The notes under the pieces are model-generated. The model was not told the DNA's origin. It saw only the letters and a program-made list of their open reading frames with translations, and made no database searches. Below, piece by piece: positions 1 through 10,172 of a stretch of DNA of 64,000 bases. The translations under genes and the position numbers were made by a program. Source of the DNA: Multifurca ochricompacta (taxonomy: Eukaryota; Basidiomycota; Agaricomycetes; Russulales; Russulaceae). The DNA lies in contig WTXG01000041.1 of the NCBI GenBank assembly GCA_022496185.1, positions 1 to 64,000 of the forward strand. Reading direction: 5' to 3'. The number at the start of each line of letters is the position of its first letter. Within the stretch, counting starts at the first letter, position 1.

Positions 1-174
1 GTATCTTCCGTCGTGATAGACATAGTATCCAAACTCGGTTTCAAAGTCTTTCCAGATGGCAGAGCCAAGTGTCTGTTGTGAAAGATTATTCTCGTCTCTG
101 CGTTCGATGAGCTCTTCTTTGAACAGGTCTGACTGCGGCTGGATGAAGCCACGTTGGGAGGAGACTCAACTTGA
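1..174 (-). other. Open minus-strand segment, unidentified partial coding sequence
   Basis: The minus strand of the left edge stays open for about 55 codons after a stop at the LTR border, with an acidic/aromatic composition (for example KDFETEFGYYVYHDG). It directly abuts the 5' border of the reverse-oriented LTR at 175-768. It may therefore be the start of the internal region of a minus-strand LTR element running off the window. No recognised primer binding site was seen and no family was identified. It could equally be host or other transposon sequence that the LTR landed next to. Confidence 0.3.
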
Positions 175-768
175 TGTTACGTCCGGTGCGGGACATTCCA
201 CATGACTTGTGTGACAGCATTCGTTCGTTATCAGGTAAGGAACCAATAGGGCTCCTTGGAGTGTGTTATGAAAGAGTCAAAGTCAAAGAGGCTGTACTCT
301 AAGACAATGTTGAGCGGAAAGTACCAGAAGTACTTGGTGAGATGGTCAAGTCAAAGCTTCCAAGGGGGAGTCCAGAAGACAAGCACCGATGTATTCAATA
401 AGTCAAGTCTGAGGTCTACAATGTAGCTACAGTGGACTTATATACGTAATCGAATGAGTGTCTAAAGATAAGATAACGCGGAGTCATGTGGGCCTGAATA
501 TACGAAAGCGGAGGGCATAAAGCCTGGCTTCTGATAGGGAATTAAGTAAGTGTCCGGTTGTAAAGATAAGAGATAGAAGATAATGGATAAGAAGCCAATT
601 ATGAGCAAAGTGACATAAACGAAGACAAAGCCGATCACGGGGAGGGAAGCAGGGCATGTGACGGGTCCCAGGAAGGGGACGTGATCAAGAAATGTAAGGT
701 AGGGGGACGGGTAGGGTCATCACTGGGGATCGTGAAGAAAAGTGGGTTGCTAGGCAGGGGTCGTAACA
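175..768 (-). mobile_element. LTR of a Ty3/gypsy element (family A, reverse orientation)
   Basis: The segment is bounded by TGTTAC...GTAACA. Its reverse complement matches the LTR at 6202-6776 along most of its length: the same TATATAAG promoter block, the same AAGCCAGGCTTTA-type block, and the same CACACAAGTC...GGACGTAACA end. The flanks 170-174 (CTTGA) and 769-773 (TGGGG) do not match, so this is not a simple solo LTR. It is either the 5' LTR of a minus-strand element running left out of the window or a recombinant. It lies directly upstream of the truncated pol at 781 and has probably cut that element, since pol sequence resumes about 12 bp after it. Confidence 0.85.
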
Positions 769-780
769 TGGGGCTACAAC

Positions 781-3700
781 AATATCCGTATTTGAGAAGG
801 TGACCAGCCCAAAGCCACCTTTAAGACCAATCAAGGACTTTTTGAACCCAGTGTCATGTTCTTCGGCTTGACCAACTTGCCTGCGACCTTCCAGTCAATG
901 ATGAATCACATTTTCCAAGACCTGATCCTCACAGAAGAAGTCATCATATACATGGACAACATTCTAGTGGCCACAAGGAATGACATTAACCATCATCGCA
1001 CCCATGTTCACAAGGTATTAGACATCCTGGCAAAGCATGACCTCTACCTGAAACCAGCCAAATGTTCCTTCGAACAAACCAGTGTCGAATACCTAGGTGT
1101 CATCTTGGAGGGTGGTCAAGTACGCATGGATCCTGTAAAGGTACAAGGGATTCAGGAATGGTCCACTCCCCGATGCACCAAAGATGTCAGATCATTCATT
1201 GGATTCTGTAACTTCTATCGGCGATTTGTCAAGGGATTCTCAGCTATAGCCAGACCACTCAACGATTTACTGAAAAAGGACATGCCCTGGCATTGGGGAG
1301 CACTACAACAAGAAGCCTTTAACCAAATAAAGACGATCATTAGCTCTGAACTGGTTCTCATTCAGCCAAACCTAGAAAAACCATTCGAACTTGAGGTCGA
1401 CACCTCTATGTATGCAAATGGGGCCGTCCTTTCCCAACAAGACAATAACAAATTCTTCATCCGGTGGCGTTCTATTCAAAACCTTTTTGTCAGCAGAAAG
1501 AAATTACGACATCTGGGACAGGGAGCTATTGGCAATCGTAAAAGCACTACAACATTGGCGACCATATTTAGCTGGATCCCCACACAAAACTATCATTTAT
1601 ACCAACCACTCCAACCTCCTCTATTGGCAAGAACCCCACAAAATTAGCCGGTGCATCGCACGAGAAGTTCTAGAGCTTGAAGAGTACAATTTCATGCTCA
1701 AACATCTCCCTGGAGCTCGCAATGTGTGGGCAGATGCCCTGTCTAGACCAGCCAATAGTAATGAAGGGGAAGATGACAATGATAACATCGTGGTACTACT
1801 GGAAGACGTTTTTGCAAAGACAGCAGTTGTTAGTTTACATGACATGGATCTATGGGCCCAAGTAACGCAGAACATGAACCAAGAACTGTGCAGATCTTGG
1901 GTGGAGCCACACAACATTAAAATGAAGAATGGCCTTTGGTGGAAAGACAATGACCAATTGGTTGTCACCGGTGGTGACAACATTAAGAGGGGGGTGATCC
2001 ATTTTCACCATGACCTTCCCTCTGCAGGACACCCTGGGATTCAAACACCTACACCCTTGCCAAACGAGATTACTGGTGGCCGAACATGAAAAAGGATGTA
2101 GAAGCCTATGTCAAAGGATGCTGGAATGCCAGGCAAATAAAGTAAACACTCACCCAAAACCGCGGCACTCTCACCCATCACACCAGTTGCGACAGCCCCT
2201 TTCCAGACCGTTGCAATGGATTTTATCATTAAACTGCCACAGTCACAAGGATACAACTCGATACTCACCATTACAGATCATGATTACTCAAAAGCTGCTC
2301 TCTTCATCCCCTGCAACAAGACAATATCAGCAGAGGGAGTCGCCAAACTTTACCTGAACCACATTTATCGACACTATGGACTCCCTCAAAAGATCATTTC
2401 CGACTGAGACCCACAATTTGCATCCATGTTTGCCCGAGCCCTCTGTAAACATCTCAACATCCAACAGAATATTTCCATGGCATATCACCCTCAAACAGAT
2501 GGACAATCAGAATGAACAAACCAATGGTTAGAACAGTATCTTTGTTTCTGGTGCAATGAAAGACAGAATGACTGGGCAGCATGGCTGGCAACAGCAGAGT
2601 TTGCGCATAACAGCTGGCCGAATGGGACAACCAAGACCTCCCCCTTCTCCCTTATAATGGGATGGAACCCACACACGACATGGACAGATAAGCCCACCAA
2701 TATACCATCAGTCACACAGCATATCAGCCAATGGGAGGAGATACGAGAATCAGCCAGTAGAAACCTTCAGAAGGTGCAAAAGACCCTGGCTGAGAAGCCC
2801 ACAAGGTTTACGCCCTACCAGGTTGGAGATCAAGTCTGGCTGGAAGGGTGCAACATCCATACGTCACACCCAATGGCAAAATTAGCTCCTAGGCACCATG
2901 GTCCTTTTTCAATTGAACAGAAGCTTTCAGACATCACATACAAACTTATGTTACCCGCCACCTGGAAGATACACCCTGTTTTCCACGCCGGACTTCTTAC
3001 ACCATACAAAGAAACTTCAATTCATGGACAGAACTTCCCACAACCTCCTCCTGAGTTGATCGAAGGTGAACAAGAGTGGGAAGTAGAGCAGATAGCTGAC
3101 GCGAAGTGGAAAGGCCAAGGGCGTAAACATCAACTTCACTACCTCATCAAATGGAAGGGATTCCCTGATGCCGACAACTCGTGGGAGCCTGCTGCGGATG
3201 TCTTTGCACCCAAATTAATCAAAGACTTCTATAGACGCCACCCTGAAGCAGATAAAGAGCAGGACAGGATACGTGCTGTTGGACAACTCCCCTCCCCACA
3301 ACCACTCAGAAAACAGCCTATGTCTCCCTCACAAGTCCATGCCTCAGCCGCTATTGATGCATTTCCCCTATCTTCTCCTCTGCATCCTCCTTCTCGTCCA
3401 CTTTCTCCTGTTAACTACGATGCACCCATCAAAGTGGCTGAAGGGGACCAAATCATCGACATTGATGAAGATTTTAATCTGCCCGAACACCCCCATCCCA
3501 ACAACCTAATCGATGTCGACTTCAGCAATGAAGCTCCTGAATTCCCCTTCTTCCCAAACCAACCTGACTCCCCCTTTTATTTCCCACTGATGATTCCAAC
3601 AGCCAAGAACAACAGCACAATTGAAATCGCCAAATATATTTATTACATGAATGAAGGTATGGACGTCGCCAGATGCTTAGAAAAGGGAGGACCAGTCTAT

Positions 3701-3853
3701 GGGGCACCAGTATATCTGGAGGAAAAGAAAATTGACCAACTTCACTATGTCCTGGGGCCAGAACATCTACAACATCTGTCAGCCCATGACCCACACGCTG
3801 TCACGGCTCTACTTTATTTTTCCTTTTATTTTTCTCCCTTGAGGATCACATGA
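781..3853 (+). pseudogene. pol: Broken Ty3/gypsy pol (RT, RNase H, integrase, chromodomain)
   Basis: Domains in order: C-terminal half of reverse transcriptase (781-1260), RNase H (about 1380-1750), integrase zinc-binding and catalytic core (about 1980-2680), SH3-like integrase C-terminus (2780-3000), and a chromodomain (about 3075-3230, motif LIKWKGFPDADNSWEP). An acidic/proline tail follows. The N-terminal RT, protease and gag are missing; the left end is cut at the LTR ending at 768. The polymerase box reads YMDN (949-960) instead of YxDD. In-frame TGA stops lie at 793, 2405 and 2513, all where relatives carry arginine. Frameshifts are needed near 1455, 2045 and 2125. The element therefore cannot be autonomous. 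A chromodomain of this kind usually marks chromoviruses, whose integrases target heterochromatin. Confidence 0.92.
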
Positions 3854-3898
3854 CTGTGGGAAAGATTACCCAGCAGTCTCAACACGTGATCATGGGAA

Positions 3899-4440
3899 TG
3901 TAGTCGTGACATGGATCATGTGACCGAGTCACATGTAATAGTCACATGCTGCTTAGTCAGCACAAGAGCCACTCAACAATAACAAGTCGATTCTCTATTG
4001 TGTTTACCACAATAGGCAAGGCCCCACAGTCTGGACGGTTCTAGACCAAGTGGAGCTGTTATCAAGATAAGAGGAGCCCAGCCTAGAAGGTTCTAGGTAA
4101 GTGGAGCTCTAGATAAGGGCCCAGGTTGGGCCATGGCCAATTTTAGCACAGAATCACATGTATCAGTAGATAGACATGTTCCAGACCTAAGGGCTAGACT
4201 ACATATCAGTTATCTACTCCACAGTGACGTCATTATGACATCACACTGTGGAGCATGATCAGTCAGCAGAGTAAAGCAGCTTACGAATCACAAAGATAAG
4301 GCTCAGTCAGCAATACAGCTGACTGATACTTGCTGATTCTTGCTTACACTTACTGCTTACCTCGTTACACTGAGAAATGTATATAAGACCCTCTGTAACA
4401 GCCTGTAGCCCCCATCTTGTCCTCTTGGGGCTGCAGGTGA
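3899..4440 (+). mobile_element. Probable 3' LTR following pol (family B)
   Basis: Non-coding sequence beginning TGTAGTCGTGACATGG starts 46 bp after the pol stop and runs through a TATATAAG promoter-like block (4381) to the motif ATCTTGTCCTCTTGGGGCTGCAG. The position after pol and the promoter architecture suggest the U3-R part of the 3' LTR of that element. The right border is not defined: no clear terminal ...ACA was found and no second full copy is present for comparison. A shorter related stretch lies at 6782-6980. Confidence 0.45.
4217..4253. repeat. Imperfect inverted repeat containing a TGACGTCA site
   Basis: CTCCACAGTG on the left is answered by CACTGTGGAG on the right, with a near-palindromic centre containing TGACGTCA (4225-4232), the ATF/CREB consensus. 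It lies inside the probable family-B LTR about 155 bp upstream of its TATATAAG, where an enhancer for element transcription would be expected. Binding is inference. Confidence 0.5.
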
Positions 4441-4534
4441 GTAACTATCTACACAAGTTCGATACATAGTGCTAATGGTATCCTGCCTCCCTGTGTGACT
4501 CGATCCTTTGGATCTTGTCCTCTTGGGGCTGCAG
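4414..4534 (+). repeat. Duplicated 23-bp motif ATCTTGTCCTCTTGGGGCTG
   Basis: The 23-base motif beginning ATCTTGTCCTCTTGGGGCTG occurs at 4414-4436 and 4512-4534, and again with one change at 6833-6855. In two places it follows a TATA-type block and is probably transcribed LTR sequence. The 98-bp spacing between the first two copies suggests a local duplication or two overlapping LTR remnants. Confidence 0.6.
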
Positions 4535-4687
4535 TTTCTTCCAGTTTCAGAACGCCGTCATCGTGGTTGCAAAACCACAGTGGGTGACACAGTTCCTGGT
4601 CATTACTTGACGCGTGACGTTTGCCTCCGTGGTACGCCCAACGACTTAGGTCACTTCCCTTTGCCCTTCCTGTTTCTAAGTGTACAC

Positions 4688-5420
4688 GGAGCTTCACCCG
4701 TTACACATGCCTTTGCAATTAATGAAGTCCTTCGAGATCTGCGTATGCCACAACTAACAGCTGAGATTGCTCGACTGCACAAGTTTCAAGCGCTGAGGGA
4801 CAACCTGGAGATGCAGTGTCGTGACTATGAATGGCAAATGGTGAAGCTCAATCGAGGAGTCTTTGACATAGAACAGCATCTGGCCAGCATCAGGGCACGG
4901 TTAGAACTGGGAGAAGTGTATCAGATCATATCTGAACGGTACGCAGACATTTTGCCCGACCCCTTCCCTGATGCCGCCTTGACCTCACACCTCGACTTAA
5001 CCTGCACTGTCTCAAAATGCCATGCCTTCATGAAAACCCTGATGGAAAGCCTTGCTGGTGCTGCAGCAGCAAGTACCACCTTAGTTGGTGTTGCCCCTTG
5101 GCCAAGAAGCAATGTTGGCATTGTCAGAGCACTTCACACTGGAGCCACCAATGCTTATTCCACCGACTCACACAAGCTCCTACCATCCAAAACCCATTGG
5201 GATGGTGTGGCAAATGTCTCTCTCACAATGCCGGACACCGCAAGATCGACTGTCATGTTTACAACAGCTGCTTTCACTGTGGGAGATGGGGCCCTACAGT
5301 TTTCTACGAACACACGTTTGCCCCACAGATGAAGAAAAGGAGAACTACAATGCTGATCACTACACTGTAGCCGACGACTACCTCTCCTTGGTCCAGGATG
5401 ATGATGGTATGCCAATCTAG
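4688..5420 (+). pseudogene. gag: Broken gag-like ORF with CCHC zinc knuckles
   Basis: The ORF starts with a helical, charged segment (about 4745-5030), then shifts frame into a cysteine-rich block. Two perfect CX2CX4HX4C knuckles are seen (about 5047-5088 and 5110-5150), plus a third, looser CX2CX6HX4C (about 5195-5245) and a trailing CX2C. A second frameshift near 5320 leads into an acidic tail ending at 5420. CCHC knuckles are typical of the nucleocapsid part of retrotransposon Gag, which binds element RNA. The ORF is followed within 20 bp by a polypurine tract and LTR, so it is the last ORF of its element, an unusual place for gag. No pol in the same element is visible. Confidence 0.65.
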
Positions 5421-5439
5421 CTGGCTCTGCTAGGACTTA

Positions 5440-5451
5440 GAGGGGGGGTAA
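5440..5451 (+). other. Polypurine tract before the 3' LTR
   Basis: The run AGAGGGGGGG followed by TAA directly precedes the TGTTATGAACC start of the LTR. This is the standard primer site for plus-strand DNA synthesis of LTR retroelements and fixes the LTR border. Confidence 0.75.
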
Positions 5452-6043
5452 TGTTATGAACCCTGTTGTGTCATCTCTTTTCTTTTTCTTTTCACGTGAC
5501 ATGCTGTTTGGCCCCATTTGTCCTTGGTTGATCACGTTTACAACTCCCTTTGTGCTTGTTTGTTCCTTATCTTCTGACTCATGCTGTGCTTATCTGTGAC
5601 TCATACATTACACAAGAACTCTTATGTATTTTCCCACCAGAATCGCGACTATACCAGATTTGTCTACATATATTCTCACCTGGCCCACCTTGATTCTGTT
5701 CCCCATTTAGTCAGATTACGACTTTGTTGATACATCGAGTACAATACTCTGATTCAGACTCCGATCTCTATTACGTATATAAGGCCTGCCTAGATAGCCT
5801 GTATGCCTTAGACTCAACTTCTTAATCAACTTGGTGCATTACCTTCTGGGTGATCTCTAAGACCCGACCTCTGAATCATCTCAGTGCTTCTGGCACTTCT
5901 CTGCTCACTGGTACTAAGGGATTAGCTCCTTGGTATTGACTTCTCACCTGACCTCCATCTTGAAAGACAGTGTACACTTGACTTTGTAGTTTTGCTACAC
6001 AACTTGTCACATGTCATGCTGAACGCCCACACCAGGTGTTACA
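5452..6043 (+). mobile_element. 3' LTR of a gypsy-type element (family A)
   Basis: It begins TGTTATGAACCC and ends TGTTACA. It carries TACGTATATAAGG (promoter, about 5774) and the block CAGTGCTTCTGGCACTT, shared with the LTR at 6202-6776. It follows a polypurine tract and the gag-like ORF, so it is the 3' LTR of that element. It is clearly diverged from the 6202 copy, so the two come from different insertions or subfamilies. Confidence 0.85.
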
Positions 6044-6201
6044 AGTAGCCTAAAGTAGTCTAGTATGTATTTTAGATAATGCCAGACCAGCAGAAACAAT
6101 TGCACATTAGTAAATAAGATGTGTCAGGGTACTTATGAAAGTAAGCCACTGATAACTAATTAGATTTACATTGCATGCTTGATCAGCTTTGGTATTTTGT
6201 A
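6044..6201 (+). other. Sequence between two LTRs, possible older LTR remnant
   Basis: This is non-coding, AT-rich sequence between the 3' LTR and the solo LTR. It continues after the solo LTR at 6782, where the family-B motif appears, so both halves may be one older family-B LTR split by the solo LTR insertion. The link is inference. Confidence 0.3.
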
Positions 6202-6776
6202 TGTTATGAACCCCATCTCTTCCTGTATTCTTTTTCTTGCCCAACGATAACCCCTCCCTGCCGCCCACGCTTCACTACCAGATCACGTCTCCATCGTGGG
6301 ATCCGTCACATGCTCTTCGTCCATCCCCGTGACCCATTTGCTTGTTCATGTTTACCTACTTGTTTCCTTGCTTATCGCTTATCTCCTTATCATACGACCG
6401 GACATTTACTTAATACCCTATCAGTAGAAGCCAGGCTTTACGCCCTCCGCTTTCAGATATTTGGGCCCACTTGACTCCGTATCCTTATCTTGTAGACGCC
6501 CACTGCCTTACGTATATAAGTCTGCTATAGCTACCCGGTAGACCTTAGACTCGACTTATTGAATACATCAGTGCTAGTCTTCTGGACTTGTCCTCTTGAA
6601 ACGTCTGTCTGTCTCAAGTGCTTCTGGCACTTTCCGCTCACCATCGTCTTAGAGTACAGCCTCTTTGACTTTGACTCATCACACTTTACTCCAAGAGACC
6701 TTATTGGTTTCTTATCCGAACCCCTGTATCACGCTGTCACACAAGTCGTGTGGAACGTCCTGCACTGGACGTAACA
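6202..6776 (+). mobile_element. Solo LTR with 5-bp target duplication (family A)
   Basis: A 575-bp LTR begins TGTTATGAACCCC and ends GGACGTAACA. It is flanked on both sides by TTGTA (6197-6201 and 6777-6781), the 5-bp target duplication expected for Ty3/gypsy integration. There is no internal region, so this is the product of LTR-LTR recombination after insertion. TACGTATATAAG near 6511 is its promoter. The longest ORFs inside (6175-6474, 6559-6774) are chance ORFs. Confidence 0.93.
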
Positions 6777-6781
6777 TTGTA

Positions 6782-6980
6782 GAATAGTACTAGAATCTAT
6801 TTAAATATGCCCTGTAGCATGCTACAGACCCTATCTTGTCCTCTTGGGGCTGTAGGCTCTTAGCAATTGTTCAATATAGGTCTATTCTTGCTGGATTTTC
6901 ACTCTTAGTTTCACCATGATCTCAACATCTTATCTTATCTACATAGCAAGTGTGGAATAGAAGCACCTGTTACAAACACT
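6782..6980 (+). mobile_element. LTR fragment with family-B motif
   Basis: It contains the 23-bp motif at 6833-6855, downstream of a TTTAAATA box, and ends near CACCTGTTACA (about 6974). It resembles the 3' portion of the sequence at 4381-4440 only around the motif. It is likely an old LTR fragment interrupted by the solo LTR. Confidence 0.4.
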
Positions 6981-7690
6981 GTTATTGATACAAGCTAAAC
7001 TAAGACAATTTATGTTACAGGAGTTAAATAGGAGAGATAATTTGGCAGAAGGCCAAAGCAGTGGCCAGGGGTTGATATAATGTAAACTACAAGTCCTTTA
7101 AAAAAATGCAGCTAAAACTTGATTTGATGCTATAAAGCTGCCACTTGGGCCTAAGCCAGCCAGAAGCCATTGCTATGGCCCAGGCTTGAGTTTTGAAAAG
7201 CCTGAGCTGCCAAAAGCCGAGCCTAAGCCGCGGCTTCAGGCCGAGCCGGGGCCATCACAACACTAACTCCAAGTCACCTGATGTCACAGCCCAGTCAAGA
7301 GAAAGAAGAGAAAAAAAAGGAAAAGCAAATCAAAACCATTACAGGTATGGTTACAGTCAGCCCTAAGGCATAGATAGTCCCTTGAAGTGCATAATAAACC
7401 TGATTTTTTAAAAAGAAAAAATGAGAATCCTTGCCATACACTACTGGCAGGGTAAGACAAGCCCTTTTTCTTCTTTCCTTAACAGTTGACTCTTAATTTT
7501 CATGGGCATGCTGGACCCTTAACTACTTTCTTTCCCTGCAGGGTTTTTCCGCGTTGCTGTGGGGCCTTATAGTAGTTCATTCTACAGCCATACCCCTTAC
7601 TTAGGCGCGGCCTTGATGCGTGTAATATTTATTTTTTTTAAAGAAAAACATTTATGGGCCGTATTGCAAAAGTATATATTCTAGGAGACG
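6981..7690. other. Degenerate repeat-rich stretch without a gene
   Basis: There is no plausible coding exon. The part at 7130-7255 is built of diverged GCC/AAGCC-type words (AAGCCTGAGC, AAAGCCGAGCC) and looks like old repeat sequence. The part at 7260-7690 has homopolymer runs and no recognised ORF. It is probably decayed transposon DNA at the edge of the nested LTR block. Confidence 0.4.
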
Positions 7691-7898
7691 GCGAGTGAGT
7701 ACATTGTTCCATATGTTAAGTGAGGTGTCAGAAGAGCACAAGTACGACGACCTTTACAATCCATCCTTCTTCCAAAAAGAAACGAAATATATATGCAACC
7801 AGCAGACACGACACATTGCTGAATGCAAGCAAATTTGATGAGGTGGGAGTGTCCAACCCAATCCCTATAGGCTTTATCTATGACTCCGGCAGGGGCCA

Positions 7899-10172
7899 TC
7901 AAACACGTGAAATTTCATTCTGGGATGACAATGAACTGGAAAGTGCCTTGCTCTCTTCTCCATCAAGCCGCCAGATATTACCTAGGCCCAGGCTGACAGA
8001 GGATGGTGTGCGATGCACACGCAAGGAGCGGTCGTTATTGGCGTAGTGCTTCGAACTACTTGTCGAATAAACGGAGACGGGACTGGAAACACACTCGTCC
8101 ACGGAGAGATCAGCAGATGCTGTTGACGCGGGTGACAAGGACGGGGACTGTACAATATCCTGCAGACAAGATGGGAGAAGAGGACCAGAGGTATGGCCGA
8201 TGGCAAGAAGTGCGTGTTCCGAATATGACAACGAAACAGGAGGTGTGGACGTCTGGTAGATGGTGTCTTTGTGGCGTAAGTCAAGCTCTACCCTGGGCTG
8301 AGTCTGATCACGACTCTGCAAGGTTGAGGTACAAAGTGAGCGGCATCCGCATGAGTCTAAATAGCAGCCATGCGGGTGGTGTATGTGAGCAAATGGGGAC
8401 TGAGGAAGATGATCCGGTGAAGTAGTTTGAAAGGTGGAAACGGACGGGGGAAGCGTCACTGAGAGGGCTTCACGAAGTCGCTTGATGCGGTCAGCCTGAA
8501 CGGCAGCGGGAATGGAGTCGCCATTGCCTTCAGCATCTTTGCGATACGACAATATTATTAGCAAAACGGCGGATTTGCTAATGACGTCTCAAGTCCGCTT
8601 ACAGGGATAGCACGTCTGGCAGACCTTCCGCCTGCGCCAATTGAGATAATTGCATTTCTCGCAAATCCAATCCCCCGGTTGGTGTTCAATTGGGCCTCTG
8701 TTCCCAGTATTCAAGATAGGAGGATGCTATAGATGCCTGTGGTTAGATGATTGGGACACAATAATTGAAGTTGCACGTACAGGAACTCCAACGGGGCCGC
8801 TTCGACGTATCTGGCCTTGCTCAGGGAAAGGCTCGTTGTCTGGCCAGAACAAAATACAAGGTAAAAGAGGATCAGACGATACGTCCTGCACTCTACCACC
8901 CACGCTGAATGCGCGGCCAGATGGTGTGAGGATGTGAGGGATTCTATGAGAAAGTGACGCGGGCATCTGCGATTCGGGAATCCCTGCAAAACGAGGAGAG
9001 GGAACCTGCGTTGTATTGTTGGCACCGTGTGGTTGTGAAGACCTTGGAGAAGGTGCGTGTGCTTTGGACGGGCGTGGGCAGCCACAGCCGATGCAAGAAA
9101 AGTTACGTCTGGGTGGGTGGGAAGTGAGCGCCACTGTGCAAAATAGGGGGGGGGAAAGGCACATTGAAACCCAGATAGGGGCAGGCGGAACGTGATCTCA
9201 ACTCACCCGAAATTGTGAGCAGCACAATTGGCGGAAGGACACCTAAAAAATGGGCCCGATCGTCAGAAACAGCGAAAAACAATACGGTCATGGAAAAAGG
9301 TGAGAAGTGAAACAGACAATATTATAAGCGGAGCGGGTGGTATGGATATGGATATAGAAAATAATAATAAAATAAACCATAATAAACCCACATCCAGTCA
9401 CCCATACGAAACAAGGTTCGCGGATTGGGAGGATTGCTGGAGAGAGTGAAACCAGGAACAGGAAAAGAAGTGGTGGTATTGGTGTGGTCAGGGCGGCAGA
9501 ACATGGCATGAGAGGGCCTGAGGGGCGCTAACCGCCCGCGTCCGTTGCAGGGGAGATCACTGGCACTGGCTGGAACCGGCGACTGTATGGTTATGGACAT
9601 TGGAAGACCTGTCTGGAAGCACTCGCACGTGAGTATGGGATATACATGAAGCATGACGGAATCAAGGTACTATGGTACGGTGCTGCTGGAGTCTCTGCAG
9701 GCTGTGTAGCGGCTCCAAGTCGGACTCGAGGGCAGGTGAGATTGAAGTAGAGGAGCCAAACAAAGTGAAAGCGGAACGGGCCTGCAAAATAATCGGTGGG
9801 GGGGAGGGGTCAACAGAGTGGATCACAGGTATTTATAAATAAATAACATAAAATAAATGATAATGGTGGTAATGTGGTGAAACGAGAAACGGCATCAACG
9901 GTCGGATGTCGAGGAATAGGAACAACGGCGTGTCGCACCGCGAACGCCGCGGCCGGGGCATCATAGCCTTCCAGATTCGATTTACGAGATTGTGGCTGTG
10001 CATGAATCAACGCTCACCACGCACCTCTTCATGAGTGCCGAAGACCGCCCAAACACTGTCGCGAGGACTAATAGCTGAGCATTCAGCTCGGCGTATCCAG
10101 AGCGATTTGGGAATGGGTACAAGCTGATCCGATACGACGATGACATGAGGCCAGTCCTGTTTGCATTGTAAA
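7899..10172 (-). CDS. Protein with two RanBP2-type zinc fingers (5' end unresolved)
   Basis: Several exons read on the minus strand. The first finger is made by joining exons near 9400 and 9220 to give GDWMCPSANCAAHNFG, followed by FSCIGCG from 9110. The second lies at about 8690-8610 and reads PGDWICEKCNYLNWRRRKVC. Both fit W-x-C-x(2-4)-C-x3-N-x6-C-x2-C, a fold that binds single-stranded RNA (or ubiquitin) in other proteins. Upstream exons near 10170-10030, 10005-9890 and 9781-9670 give a hydrophobic/basic region without a domain I can name. Downstream is a 200-aa Ser/Pro-rich tail. It resembles the fungal RNA-binding Nrp1/ARP-type group. The exon at 10172 begins after an acceptor, so at least one exon lies further upstream in low-complexity DNA. 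The stop is at 7899. Confidence 0.75.

Noticed and set aside
6175..6774. ORFs of 99 and 71 codons inside the solo LTR
   Set aside because: They fall across promoter and R/U5 parts of the LTR and have no counterpart in the other LTR copies.
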